A stretch of DNA of 64,000 nt from Axinella damicornis (GCA_963931865.1 OZ007511.1:4854626-4918625), one strand, 5' to 3'; positions 43,901-55,385 are shown, counted from the first letter of the stretch. Notes: a model not told the origin generated them from the sequence alone. Program-made: numbers and translations.

Positions 43901-46769
43901 GTAAATCCATCCGTAGTTTTTGGGCCTGTTTTGTGTGTGTATTGATGATGGGGTCAGAGTGTGGGTGGGGCCTTGGAGAGGGTCGAAATTTTCAGTTTCG
44001 TAGAGGGCCTTAAAATTGAGTTTTAGGGCATTTTCAAGCAGAGGGAGCAGTTTGATGCAAACTATTGCTGAAACTTGTGTACGCTTTGATGCTGCCCATT
44101 TATCCATCAACTTGGTTTCGGAGATCGCGGTACCCATGTTTACTACCTTAAAGCCTGTCTCTCTTCTTAGCCTAACTCTGCAGAAAGGAGGAGCTGACAT
44201 TGTTACCAGTATTGAGAATACTCTGAAATCAGTGAAAGCCCTCAAGTCCTTGTCAGATCTGGCTCCAATTGAATGGCCTACTGTTAAGTTGGTGAACGGG
44301 AGGTTAAAGGATGTTGGTGATCAGAAGGAGTATCAAGGAGTAGCTCTACAGAACTTTGACAGTACCTTGGAGCAGTGCAAGAAGCATGTGATGGACGACA
44401 TTCGCAGACTTGAGCAGAAGATCAAGGAACGTCTTGAATGGTCAGATATCCAGCTCTTGAGGTCGATTCTTTGAAACTCAAAGTTGGCAAAGTCGTTTCA
44501 GTGAAGACAGCAGCGATGATGATGGAATGTTGGATCTTTATGATTTTGCTGAAGTCAGAGCAGCTGTAGAATACATCATCTCTATCTTTCGCATTCCACT
44601 GGAAGCTAAGGGAATGTGTGTGGCATCGATTCAAGATGAAGTGGAAGATGTTGTATCCTATGCAAGGAAGTACCTCCCAATAGGTTCAGAGAACTATCGC
44701 AAAATCTGGTACAAGCTTCACACTAGTCCAGACTCTAGCAGATGGCCTAACATTCTCATCCTCTGTGAACTTTTGTTCAGCCTACCCATCTCTACCAGCC
44801 GTGTTGAGCAACTGTTCTCGTTGTTGAAAGTAATCAAGACAAAGCGTCGGACAAGTATCAACAACAGCACACTGCACGATCGTTTAGAGATCAACGTGGA
44901 GGGCCCTCCGCTCACTTCTTTCAATGCCGATGCAGCAATTCAGTTGTGGTGGACAGACTGTTGCACCAGCCGAAGAGTGAACCAGAATCCAAGGAAAGAG
45001 TACCAATCACGAGCTACAAGTAGCAGTGACAGTCCTCAAGAAGAGAGCACAAGTGTGGAGGACACAGATAGCAGTATCCTTACTCTCAGTGCTTGGGATG
45101 ACTGGTTTGACTCGGACACTCCATCAGATGAGGATTAGAATTACTTAGCTACCCATAGCAACATGCAATTGTGTAAATGTACATGATATAATATCTTGTT
45201 ACATGCACCATGCACTTTTTCTCAATGAAATAAAATGTCCTGTCACTTTCTCTCTATGTCCGTCCAAACTGATTGTTGACCTGTCATTTGGCAGATCAAG
45301 TCAAATGAGTTATAATTAGCTCTGTAAGTATATTCATGAAAACCCATAAGCACTTTTTGCAGTCTGACAGACATCGCGGTTGCGATTGCTGCAATCACCA
45401 TTGCAATGCTCAGAGATAATCACATAATCGAAATAATCACTCAGCCCTAGCAGTAAGGTGCGAAGTTCAGTTGCAAGTGACTGAGAAGATGGAAAGCGTC
45501 CCCTCGAGGAGGTTGAATGCCTTAGCGAGGTTCTGCATCCCTTGGCTAACGTAAAGATCCACACTGAGTTAGCTGATTGTGGCGAACGGTTCTTAGACAT
45601 TCTCATCATATTATTACCGGAAGACCTCACCTAGTTTCGAGCGGGGACAGCTAGCTCCGGCTCCATCGTATAGTGCCAGCAATGGTCCACACTGTGGTGT
45701 GCACGCGCCTCCAAAACGCATACCAGTAGCCTGGGGACAAGACCGCAGAAACCACCCCCACGCACACAATTAAAGTGTGACGGAAATTGAAGTATATATA
45801 ATATATATACGTGTAATACATGTATATACAGACGCGACGTGACTACACTGCACAATTAGTTGCCTCACACTAAGGCGGCCTTAGTGTGAGGCATCTAATT
45901 GTGCAGTGTAGTCATGTTGCGTCTGTATATACATACACGTATATATATATATACCTAAATTTCCGTCACACTTTAATTGTGTGGGGGTGGTTTCTGCGGT
46001 CTTGTCCCCAGACTACTGGTATGCGTTTTGGAGGCGTGTGCACACCACAGTGTGGACCTTTGCTGGCACTATACGATGGAGCCGGAGCTAAGGCGCTCGG
46101 CAAATATAGTGACAGCTGGCTCTCATTTTCATGTTCAATACCGCATTAGTGCAATCTAGTAGGGTTATGGTTACGTACACTCTAAGTCAATCTCCAATAG
46201 TGCATGCTGTCTAGCTTCAATTAGTATGTAGTACATACACATCCTAGAAGTGTGTTTGGGCAGCTGCATTTCCATTCTCTGCGATGTACTTCTGTCTGTC
46301 ACTATCGCTGTGTAAATGGCTAGATTACTTGGGCTTCTTGGCACTTGTGCTTTGCTGTAGTCTTGTGTACCCAGGCTCTCTCTCGTGCAGGCAGAGTCTG
46401 GCTGCACAAGACTACGTTGGTTGCTGATCAAACCCTCAAGCTGATTTTTGGGATGACGCTGAATCTACATGCAAAAATAAATGTTAGCAAATATTTGTAG
46501 CTACATGCAGTACCCACGGTAGTCCAGAGTCCAGCTTTTACCCTACTTACATACCATCTCTTCTTTAGCAACCGCATGTGAAGCCAATGTATAAGTCTAT
46601 GCTATGTAGCCAGGCCATGGCATGTGAATACACACTGTCCTTAGTAGACGATTTGGATTCTATGCAGGAATCTCAGGAGACAGCCCTCATGGTGGCAGCT
46701 AGGGAGGGGAGTGTGGGGATGGTCAGGAAACTGGTCCACCAAGGAGCGACTGTGAACCTCACTACCAAG
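37907..46769 (+). CDS. Death-domain ankyrin protein, N-terminal part (death domain, Pro-rich linker, unnamed helical domain, first ankyrin repeat)
   Basis: Exons 37907-37928, 38250-38552, 39272-40200, 41431-41490 and 46569-46769 join in frame with GT-AG borders. The start MSTEPHR follows a possible acceptor at 37898. Residues about 9-97 are a death domain (YNLGIQLRV ... LKTWL ... TWGGMIEALNSP ... LLAEELQRKY). Then comes a Pro/Thr linker of TPP repeats, and a roughly 220-residue helical domain with FILSPHWDFLNPSLLAYLAH, FGDE, and LREFRKRTKISNF. I have seen this domain in cnidarian and sponge death-domain proteins, but it has no name I know. The fifth exon ends with an ankyrin repeat and may start internally at 46668. 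Death domains recruit signalling partners by homotypic contact, so an innate-immune or apoptotic adaptor role is inferred. The intron before 46569 is 5.1 kb and holds a hAT relic and a palindrome. Confidence 0.75.
40262..40535. mobile_element. Tc1/mariner-like MITE, copy 1
   Basis: Termini CCGTAGTCGCGCGTTATTAG and the inverse. The interior repeats TATAGGCGCAT. It is the same family as 54229-54508, where a TA target duplication is clear. It is intronic in the death-domain gene. Confidence 0.8.
40930..41335 (+). repeat. Interspersed repeat, copy 2
   Basis: Homologous and in the same orientation as 16855-17150, sharing CAGCATGCACGATG, CAGCTTTTCTCAGCTTCTC and TGATTTTTGTGTCCACA. No ORF or termini are recognised. 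Confidence 0.7.
41868..45138 (+). pseudogene. hAT-type transposase pseudogene (ZNF862/KIAA1586-like)
   Basis: Five collinear fragments: 41868-42158 (zinc-finger region with CAICRK and DHASSDAH), 42155-42697, 42619-43059 (FAHRLELACK-type block, here YAHRLELACKNAF), 44148-44474 and 44527-45138 (hAT C-terminal dimerisation motif SRVEQLFSLLKVIKTKRR). Lesions seen: frameshifts near 42150, 42655 and 44461, an in-frame stop at 43057 and another near 43102, an apparent internal deletion around 43100, and a 975-bp TTAA element inserted at 43172. A polyadenylation signal AATAAA lies near 45228. The acidic Ser-rich tail ends DTPSDED. It sits in an intron of the death-domain gene in the same orientation. 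It cannot make an active enzyme. Confidence 0.85.
43173..44147. mobile_element. 975-bp TTAA-flanked (piggyBac-like) element nested in the hAT pseudogene
   Basis: Ends GGTAGGAAG and, inverted, GGTAGTAAA, with direct TTAA at 43169-43172 and 44148-44151. Removing one TTAA plus the element restores the hAT frame exactly across YVEAL-KPVSL. The minus strand is open for 219 codons at 43586-44245, running out of the element into hAT sequence, so that frame is not an element gene. Confidence 0.9.
45652..46090. repeat. Large palindrome, arms about 220 bp
   Basis: Two near-identical inverted arms meet at 45877 with essentially no spacer (centre CTAAGGCGGCCTTAG). Small indels occur in the TA-rich part of the arms near 45800 and 45940. 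It is intronic in the death-domain gene, 500 bp after the hAT relic. No coding content is supported. Confidence 0.9.
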
Positions 46770-46776
46770 GTATGTG

Positions 46777-46829
46777 TCTGATCAAGAGCGCATAAGTAGG
46801 GCGCGATCTACTTATGCGCTCTTGGTCTG
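46777..46829. repeat. Short hairpin beside an ankyrin-exon donor
   Basis: Inverted copies of AAGAGCGCATAAGTAG lie within 10-60 bp after the donor at 46769, overlapping the GTATGTGTCTGAT intron start. Confidence 0.7.
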
Positions 46830-46941
46830 ATGGGTACTTTATACCTCACATGTATGGTAATTATGTAAGCATAAATGGAATCAGAAAACTGAAGCAGAAA
46901 CAGGGGACTGCCCATATACCACACTGTATATTGGTCACATC

Positions 46942-47594
46942 AATACCCGCTGAGGGTTATATAACCCGGCACATCCCGCAATTATTGATTTCGTGTTAGA
47001 GGCAATTATAGTCACAAAGCAACATTTCGGCGAAAACGCGGTTATTACAGCAACGGGTCAGCAGACCCATGGACTACAAGATATCAGAGTATAAAGCCTG
47101 GATCTACTTCCATTCCGGCGTTATAAGCCCGAACTCAAGCTATATCGTCGTGCATAAATTAGTATACGGAAGGCGTTGCTACGCACACAGAATGAACTAC
47201 TTACCACAAACGGTGTCATTTCACGCTGTCCTCTGGTTTATTCGGTCCATTTTCACTCAGTCTGACCTAGCTATCTACCGGATGAGTCGCGAAAAACACG
47301 GCTAGCTAGCTTCAGCACGAACTAAACGCGTCCAGCTACTTAACAATGGACGACACGTAACACGGATAGTATACGGAAAATAATCACATACCATAGCAAC
47401 GTCAAAAATTGCATTTACACGGAAAGTAGTTTTGCGTATTTCGCGCGCGTTTCGAGCTGTATCTCGGCAACTGGATGACCGATCGCTTCGATATTTGCTC
47501 TACGGCAAGATGAAAGGTAGCTGTTATGATTTCCGGTGTTAACTCAATTTTTTCAAAATGCGGGATGTGCCGGGTTTTCGCTCAGCGGGTCACA
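46942..47594. mobile_element. 650-bp TIR element
   Basis: The left end has ACCCGCTGAG ... ACCCGGCACATCCCGCA, inverted at the right as TGCGGGATGTGCCGGGTTTT and CAGCGGGT. An open frame at 47069-47305 inside (starting MDYKISEYKAWIY) is unrecognised. Confidence 0.65.
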
Positions 47595-47744
47595 ATAGCA
47601 GTGCTAGCTACTATCTTCTAACTGTGTCCATGTGACATAATGAAGGCCACAAAGTGCACTTTCTTGCTTGAGGAGTCTTCAGATCCGTTAATGCTTGCCA
47701 TCTCAGACAGGTGGCCACTCTCTATCAGCTCCTTTACTCTCCCA

Positions 47745-48545
47745 ATACATAGACCTTATTCGGCTAATGCAAGCACAGACACTGGCAGCAAATTCCAATG
47801 ACTTGCGTGGGCGTTCAGCACAGCTGCAACTGTTATAAACTATAGCTTTTGCTAATCGTCTGTACGTTTCCAGGTAACGATCATTAGTGAATACAGTACA
47901 TTGCTTTGTGTAGGTGATAGAAAATTGCGTTGCAAGAGAGAGAGAGAGCACATTTACGTACAAAGACAAGTTTCAACGTTTGTGAAGGCGCTCAAGGACT
48001 GCCGTACAGCTGAAAACACACTAATGAGTGTATTGCAAAGTCGGCACTAGCTGGACCACACTTTCGAGGGCACTTATATATTGGAAAGACACTAGTCTCA
48101 CCGTAGCTGCCTTGCAGAGCACATCCAGCAACTCACTGGTAAGCCACATCCTTCACCATTTGTGAAAGCGTTCAAGGAATGCCGCAGGATTCCATCAGCA
48201 AGCACTCAGCACCACCATCTGAAGGCGCTCTCGTGGTGTTTCTCCAGTGGTCCTAGGAGTGCAGCGCCATCAACATCATCCTCTGTAAGCACTAGCTGAG
48301 ATGAGTTGCTGTAGCAGTATACTGTTCTCCATGGGCGTGGCTGTAGGTGGGTGCGCTTTGTCGAAACTTGCCTCCGTGATTGCTCTTGCAATGTAGTCTT
48401 CTATCACCTACAAAACGAATGTACTGTATTCACTGGTGATTGTTATCTAGAAACGTGCAGAGGGCTTGCAAAGTTTATAACAGTCGCAGCTGTGCTGACG
48501 CCCATGCAAGTAATTGGAATTTGCCGCCATGGTCTATTGCTGTCA
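47745..48545. repeat. Inverted repeat pair, about 180-200 bp arms
   Basis: Around 47750-47945 there is sequence (GCAGCTGTGCTGAACGCCCA in inverse, GTATTCACTAATGATCGTTA-type) that reappears inverted at 48370-48545. The 47750 end is also related to 15305-15350 (ATAGACCTTATTCGGCTAA), so this is an interspersed family. Confidence 0.6.
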
Positions 48546-48667
48546 TGTGCACACTTCATAATCATGTGTCACAATCCTTGTTGGACCGCTTGTTTTAAAC
48601 TTGTGCACTACCTGATGCATCATGCTCTTGTTTGCTAATGCAGTAAATACAACATAACTTCACACAG

Positions 48668-51600
48668 GATGGGAGAACTGCCCTCTCTATTGCAGCACAG
48701 GAGGGACATGTGGATGTTGTGGACCTGTTGCTTGAGGGAAAGAGTGACATTGAACTGAAAGACAAGGTATTTCACTCAGCAAATGCACTATGCAGTTCAC
48801 CAAGCAACAGTCATGCACAACAGCTTGTGCTAGCCTCGTTCCCATGCCGACACCATTTCCCTGCTGCAAGCTTTGGCAGGGTCTGGGAACGAGGCAATTT
48901 TGTACTGTTCCATTCTCTTGCAAGTAGATAGTACACCATGTCTATGTTTGCACAGACTGACTCAAACCTACAAATCAAAACCTTGCTTATACCCTAGAGT
49001 GTACCCATAGTTTAACTGTAGCTGAATAGGGGAGTGAGGCACTAGTCTAGAGTTAAGTGTTAAATGCTGCTGTGTAACCAGGAGCACGTACGTATACTAA
49101 GTAAGTTGAGTGTGGATTTGTGAAGTCTTTGAGACAAAACTTTCGACAGTATGAAAGCATGCTGAATTTGATACTTTGCTTTTGACTGGTTTTCCTGGAA
49201 GCCAATCCATACCCAAAAGTTTAGACTTGCTGCTCAGCATTTCGTAATGGACACAAAATTTTAATCCATACCCAAAATTTTATCTTAAGAATTTCATAAT
49301 GGAAGCTTACTTTTAACCCTATGCAAGAACCTTCATGTAAATATGGCGAGCACTTGGTACGTACTCTACGGTAGTTGCAACACAAGCCTATACACTGTTC
49401 ATGATGTTTACTGTATATATGCGTTCCCTCCACCTCCTTACAGGATGGAAACACTGCACTGATGATTGCATCCTCCAAAGGCCACTCCAGTGTGGTGAGG
49501 AAGCTCCTCCAGGCAGAGGCCACTGTCAATACTGCTAATGAGGTATAATGAGCAAAAGTGTTTCATGTTTAGATCTAGTATGTACGTAGGTCCCATAATT
49601 CCCCTCCCTTTATACATTTAGACCATACATGAATAATTAATGAGCTTTTTCCTTTGAAGTTTGCCGGTTAGTTCAGGGCATTTAAGTAGGTTAGTCACCC
49701 GCTTGCACTTTGAAGTCGCCGGTTAGTTCAGGTAGTTTAGTAGAATCAAATTAAAGTTTTAATCAGTATGTTTGAGGTGATATAAAGACTGATATCATAT
49801 GAACTGAACTTAGTAGAGTGTTATTGAAACAGGACAAAATATGACGTGAGAACAATTCAGTAGCACAAGTGACTTTGCCAGAATGGTTGGTATAGCGGCC
49901 GGCAAATCCAGCTGACTACACACCTCTTTCACCGAGTCCACATCAACAACGCACCTCTCCTCAAGGTCTGGACGAGCATAAATCTTCAGATCTTTACAGC
50001 CTTGGAGTTGCGTTCGCTTTTCACGGACTCGTGGTGCTCTTGATGCGCGAATGAAGAAGCTGACGAAGGAGGGTGTAGGTACAGAGACTATGCGAGCTCA
50101 ACCCTTGACACCGGAACAAGAAGAGAAACTGAGGTGCATACGCATTTTTCGTTGTGTACTGGTTGGAGCTTCGCCATGCAATACCGTCTTTTGGTACAAC
50201 TGCAAACTCTTTGGCCTTAGAGGTGGAGATGAGCACAGATCTCTAGTTCGTGAGCAGTTCCGAAGTCAACTCCGATCAGCAAGGGCGGTTTCTACGATTC
50301 AGAGGACCGAGGGTCTTTATCACCGAAAACCGCAAGACATGGCTGGCCGTTCTCTTGAAAGTGACGTTGTATTCCCACAAACTGCATCAGGATGGCTGGG
50401 GGGGGGGGGGGGGGGGGGGTTGGGGTTTTGTCTTGGCGACGAGCTTCCTTTACGAATCTAGGTAGCTAGCAGATCCGCCAGCATATCTATCGACAGCTTT
50501 TCAGGGGCATCCTTGATGCCGCGAGCATCACACCACGCACGAAACACACTGATGCCCATTGTGTTGCCATTCGTGGTTTTGCAGCTATGCGATCACTGAT
50601 AACCTGGTCCAATGCTTTCTCAGGTAGGTGAGATCCAAATTGTTTGCTGTTTTCGCTGCTAGTGAGATCGAAATCTTCCGAGTCCTCGATGTTAGGTTCG
50701 TATTAAACCCCCAGGCTTCTCCTTCCTTGGCGCGGCAGGGATGTGACTCTACAACACACCAAGCTAGCTACCTCACGATCACCACTACTAGCCTACTCAC
50801 CACTGAGCGTATTGCGCTTTTTTGCTGCAGTATGACGCAAAATGACGATCCTCTCGAATATCATTGGCTGTAGCTATGCGACGGTTCAGCAAAGCCCATA
50901 TATGGTCACAGCCACCCTGCTCTGCACATGCATCAACAGGCTAGCCTTATTCAATTAGTATCACCTTATTCAATTAGCGGTATGGTCTAAGATAGATAGA
51001 CCCCTCCCTACAGGAAACTAACCGACTTAAGCACCCTTGGGAAACCTCGGAAGTGCTAATTGTGTCCCAGGCTGCGCCCTCGACCCAATTAGCACTTCCT
51101 CGGTATCCCACGGGCGCTTAAGTCGGTTAGTTCCCTGTAGGGAGGGATCTATCCTATACTTAATTTCACATCCACCTTCCTTTGCATGTGAAGGTGTGGT
51201 CTGCTCGTGTTACTACTGCAGTACATGTACATGCATGCACATATCACAGGATGGGTGTACTGCCCTCTACCTTGCAGCACAGGAGGGACATGAGGAGGTT
51301 GTGGAGCTCTTGCTTGAGGCAAACGCTGACCTGGAACTGAGAACAAAGGTCATAAATTTATGAGCAATGGGTTCACTATGCAGTGCAAACTCTGCAAACT
51401 GTACGTTTTTGACTCACTCAAACCTATCACCACTAATGGCATAATTATATTGCATAGTCCACCATGAGCCTCTTGCATGTGAGGGTGCATGTTTGTATTT
51501 GCAGTGTTACTATTGCAGTGCTTATCACTTCACACAGGTTTGGACAGTTTCCAGCTTCCTTGGAACTCGCCCTAAAGTACTGGTAAGCAATAACAGCATG

Positions 51601-54102
51601 ATAGAAACAGTGAATGTATACTATCCAGTGCTTCAAGTAACAGCAATGCACAATAGCCTGTGTTAGATACGTATTACGTATTTGCAATCATGACCCGTGA
51701 CACACATTGTCTTGGTCTATGTAGCTCATGGGTGCAGCTGCGTAGCTGCATTGAAAGAGTGTGTTCAGAGCGAAAAACTGAAATCTTCCAGTCAAGGGAT
51801 ACTTTAGTCACAGCACAAGTATTTTCTGTATGTGACTTGTCCCCCATGTGTACTAATATGACATCCCTCCCCTATACTGTCTCACAGTGTTGGGCCACTG
51901 CACTGATGATTGCATCCTCCAATGGCCACTCCGGTATAGTGAGGAAGCTCCTCCAGGCAGGGGCCACTGTCAATACTGCTAGAAAGGTATAACAAACAAG
52001 TGTTTCATGTTTAGATCTAGTAGGTCCCATAATTCCCCTCCCTTTATACCTATGCTCCATTTAATTTCACATCCACCTTCCTTTGCATGTGAAGGTGTGG
52101 TCTGCTCGTGTTACTACTGCAGTACATGTACATGCATGCACATATCACAGGCTGGGTGTACTGCCCTCTACCTTGCAGCACAGGAGGGACATGAGGAGGT
52201 TGTGGAGCTCTTGCTTGAGGCTGAAGCTTACCCGGAACTGAGAACAAAGGTCATTAATTTATGAGCAATGGGAACACGTATACCTACGCCATGCAATCTG
52301 TGTTATTAGGACCTTATCACCACTGATGGCATACAGTGTCTATCATGAGTGGCCTATTGTTATGGTCTTGATATACCATACAGTGGGTTTATTTCGCGGG
52401 CACATTTTCTGCAGTGAAGTGATTCTCAAAAAAATCGACCCAGAATCGGTCCTGGAGATTGGTATATCTCATGGCCTTGTTTACTCACGTCCAGTGAGCT
52501 GATTCTGTGTTTCCAAAGCCGGATGGTCCCCTATTTGTGGTTGCACCTGTTTCGAGTATTGTGATACCGTTTGCTTGTACACTGGCTGGTTGATGCCCGC
52601 CACTCATGCAGGGGTGTTGCGAATTGCAAATTCACGACAGTTTTCTCTACCAAAATCAAATTCGTGGATTTTCCCCCCCGCAAAATATACCCGCTATACG
52701 GCATAGCTGCATTTCAAAGTGATTGTGGCCAGCTTCAGTGCACATTATATTGTGAAATACACTGTCTAATTACACTGACATTCAAGTAACCACCTGCTTC
52801 TTGCATGTGAAGGTGCAGGTTTACGTTCGTAGTTTGCAGTACACATCACTTCACACAGGATAGGAAAACTTTTGAATTCCTCAAACAACCCGCCCTGAAC
52901 TACTACTGGTAGCATGATAGAAACAGTGAATGTACTATCCAGTGCTTCAAACAACAACCATGCACAATAGCCTGTGTTAGATACATATTACGTGTTACGT
53001 ATTTGCAATCACGACCCATTACACACATTGTCTTGGTCTACGTAACTCATGCATTATACCGTAGTTCGTATTAACTAAATGGCCAAAAAGTGGTCCGGCC
53101 ATGAATGGACAAACCGGACCGGTTTTCAACGGTCCTGGTTCATCTTTAGAGCAAAAGACTGAAATCTTCCAGTCAAACAACACTAGTAGTTATTTCTGTG
53201 TGTGACTTGCCCCATGCATGCGTACTAATAAGACATTCCTCCCTCCACTGTCTCACAGGGTGAGACCACTGCACTGATGATTGCATCCTCCAATGGCCAC
53301 TCCATTGTGGTGGGGAAGCTCCTCCAGGCAGGGTCCACTGTCAACACTACTAACACGGTATAATAAGCAAATATTAAAAGTGACTCATGCTTCTCATACT
53401 TCCCCTCCAATTTACCTATGCTCTCTTCACTGGAGTAATATTGCACTGATAACACACTGGGTACACTATGCAGTGTTTCCAATACAAACTGTACGTTTTT
53501 GACTCACTCAAACCTATCACCACTAATGGCGTAATTATTTTACATAGTCCACCATGAGCCTCTTGCATGTGAAGGTGCATGTTTGTATTTGCAGTGAAAA
53601 TCTTCCTGTCAAGGGGCACTAACTTTTGCTTAGTCACAGCACAAGTATTTTCTGTATGTGGCTTGTCCCCCATGTGTACTAAAATGACATCCCTCCTCTG
53701 GGTGGGGCCACTGCACTGATGATGGCATCCTCCAATGGCCACTCCAGTGTGGTGAGGAAGCTCCTCCAGGCAGGGGCCACCGTCAACACCACTAACATGG
53801 TATAATGTTATAAGCAAATGTTAAAAGTGACTGATGCTTCATACGTAGGTCCCATAATTCCCATCCCTCCTCCATACTCATCAGTGGAGTAACTGTACTG
53901 ACATTACATTTTCTATCCACTTGCCTTTTGCATGTGAGGGTGTGGACTGCTCATGTTTGCAGTGCTATTAATGCAGGACATCTATACCACACACATATCA
54001 CAGGATGGGTGTACTGCCCTCTACCTTGCAGCACAGGAGGGACATGAGGATGTTGTGGAGCTCTTGCTTGAGGCAAAGGCTGACCCAAAACTGAGAACAA
54101 AG
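48668..54102 (+). CDS. Ankyrin-repeat exon array, proximal part of the death-domain gene
   Basis: Each exon is 99 nt, phase 0 at both ends, and encodes one 33-residue ankyrin repeat. Exons: 48668-48766 (DGRTALSIAAQEGHVDVVDL start), 49444-49542 (DGNTALMIASSKGHSSVVRK), 51250-51348 (DGCTALYLAAQEGHEEVVEL), 51888-51986 (CWATALMIASSNGH), 52151-52249 (AGCTALYLAAQEGH), 53259-53357 (GETTALMIASSNGH), 54004-54102 (DGCTALYLAAQEGHEDVVEL). An eighth, 53701-53799 (GGATALMMASSNGH), has lost its acceptor AG. Two types alternate, MIASS..RKLLQAGATVN and YLAAQ..ELLLEA. The TALxxA and GHxxVV motifs show a sound ankyrin fold. A 45-nt phase-0 mini-exon is possible at 51538-51582. The assignment to the death-domain gene rests on orientation, phase and collinearity. 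Confidence 0.75.
49960..50640. pseudogene. Scrambled Crypton/KIAA1958-like relic around a G run
   Basis: On the plus strand about 50030-50390 reads ALDARMKKLTKEGVG, QPLTPEQEEKL, and FGLRGGDEHRSL, the DUF3504-type region of KIAA1958/ZMYM proteins. On the minus strand 50620-50470 reads NTMGISVFRAWCDARGIKDA and LSIDMLADLL, the N-terminal SAM-like part of the same family. The two pieces face each other across a run of 22 G at 50398-50419. Frames are broken. It lies in a death-domain gene intron. Confidence 0.55.
51004..51150. mobile_element. 147-bp palindromic MITE
   Basis: Arms of about 65 bp start CCCTACAGGAAACTAACCGA and are inverted at the right end. It is inserted 100 bp before ankyrin exon 51250-51348. 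No ORF. Confidence 0.8.
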
Positions 54103-54228
54103 GTCATTAATTTATGAGCAATGGGTACACTATGCAGTGTTCCTTGCATGTGAAGGTGCATGTTTGTATTTGCAATGAAAATCTTCCTGTCAAGGGGCAC
54201 TAACTTTTGCTTAGTCACAGCACAAGTA

Positions 54229-54508
54229 CCGTAGTCGCGCGTTATTAGGCGTCTCACTTATAGGCGCATATTTGCTGTTAGGCGCAGGCTCAACTCTCGT
54301 CCCAGGTACTCGCTGTTAAGCGCTGCAGTCTTCTTCCAGAAACTCTGCTATTTTCGATCCTACGGAGTGGAAAAAGCTATAATTCTAATTGAAGCACACT
54401 TCCTATTCGAGGAATGTCATTATTGTTATTAGGCGCATCTCGCTTATAGGCGCACATTTCCTTCCTGTGGAGTTATAGGCGCATGCGCCTAATAACGCGC
54501 GACTACGG
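54229..54508. mobile_element. 280-bp Tc1/mariner-like MITE, copy 2, with TA duplication and empty site
   Basis: Perfect-looking termini CCGTAGTCGCGCGTTATTAG and inverse. TA lies on each side at 54227-54228 and 54509-54510. The uninterrupted site AAGTATTTTCTG survives at about 53643-53654 and about 55788-55799 in neighbouring duplicates of the ankyrin block. Confidence 0.92.
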
Positions 54509-54614
54509 TATTTTCTGTATGTGGCTTGTCCCCCATGTGTACTAAAATGACATCCCTCCTCTGGACATTGTCTTGGTCTACGTAACTTATGCATTATACC
54601 GTAGTTCGTATTAA

Positions 54615-55186
54615 GGTTACAGGATCCCTGCACGCGGATACGAGCGCCGTGTACTTAATTAAGCGCTATTTCATATTTTTTTTGTCGCCAAAAATAAAGC
54701 CGTGTGATCCAACCTGGACTTGGAAGACCGTATTGAAATAGGCACAAACTGTATAGAAAGGGCCAGACGAAGTGTTTTTGTAAATACTGATGACCGTTCC
54801 GAAGTTATACGACGCTGTATTCCAAAGAGGGGAGTCAAGATGGCGGTTATTCGCACTCAAGAGTCGTTCTTTCAAGGACTGCTCAACCTAGCCACAAAAC
54901 GCTTACGTCCCGCCCTAGAGCTTCCTATGGCGTGTCTCCCAGCAGTAGAATTGATTTGCTGGCGGTCTTCGCACTGGAGATTTTTGGCGAATAGTTTGCT
55001 GGAACCGATTTAACCAGTATACAACGGCTACAGTGTGAGCTACTGTAATGATGGTTAGTCTGCATGTTGTCTACCATCCCTGTTTTGTGTCGATAAAGTT
55101 TGATTTCACTAGCATACTTTCTGTGCGAGAAAAATGGGCTTGAACAAATTGTCTGGCCACTCCCACCGTGTGGGGATCCCGTAACC
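54615..55186. mobile_element. 572-bp TTAA-flanked (piggyBac-like) element with empty site
   Basis: Ends GGTTACAGGATCCC and, inverted, GGTTACGGGATCCC. Direct TTAA lies at 54611-54614 and 55187-55190. The empty site CGTATTAACTAAATGG is present at 53068-53083 in the sister duplicate. A 97-codon frame inside (54720-55013) is unrecognised. Confidence 0.92.
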
Positions 55187-55385
55187 TTAACTAAATGGCC
55201 AAAAAGTGGTCTTGCTATTGGATGGACAAACCGGACCAGTTTTCAACGGTCCTGGTTCAGCTTTAGAGCAAAAGACTGAAATCTTCCAGTCAAGCAACAC
55301 TAATAGTTATTAACAAGTATTTCTGTGTGTGACTTGCCCCATGCATGCGTACTAATAAGACATTCCTCCCTCCACCGTCTCACAG

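Noticed and set aside
43586..44245. 219-codon minus-strand frame
   Set aside because: It crosses the border of the TTAA element into hAT pseudogene sequence, has low complexity in places and resembles no family I know.
41868..45138. A domesticated, functional ZNF862-like host gene
   Set aside because: Several frameshifts, stops, an apparent internal deletion and a nested transposon leave no route to a full protein.
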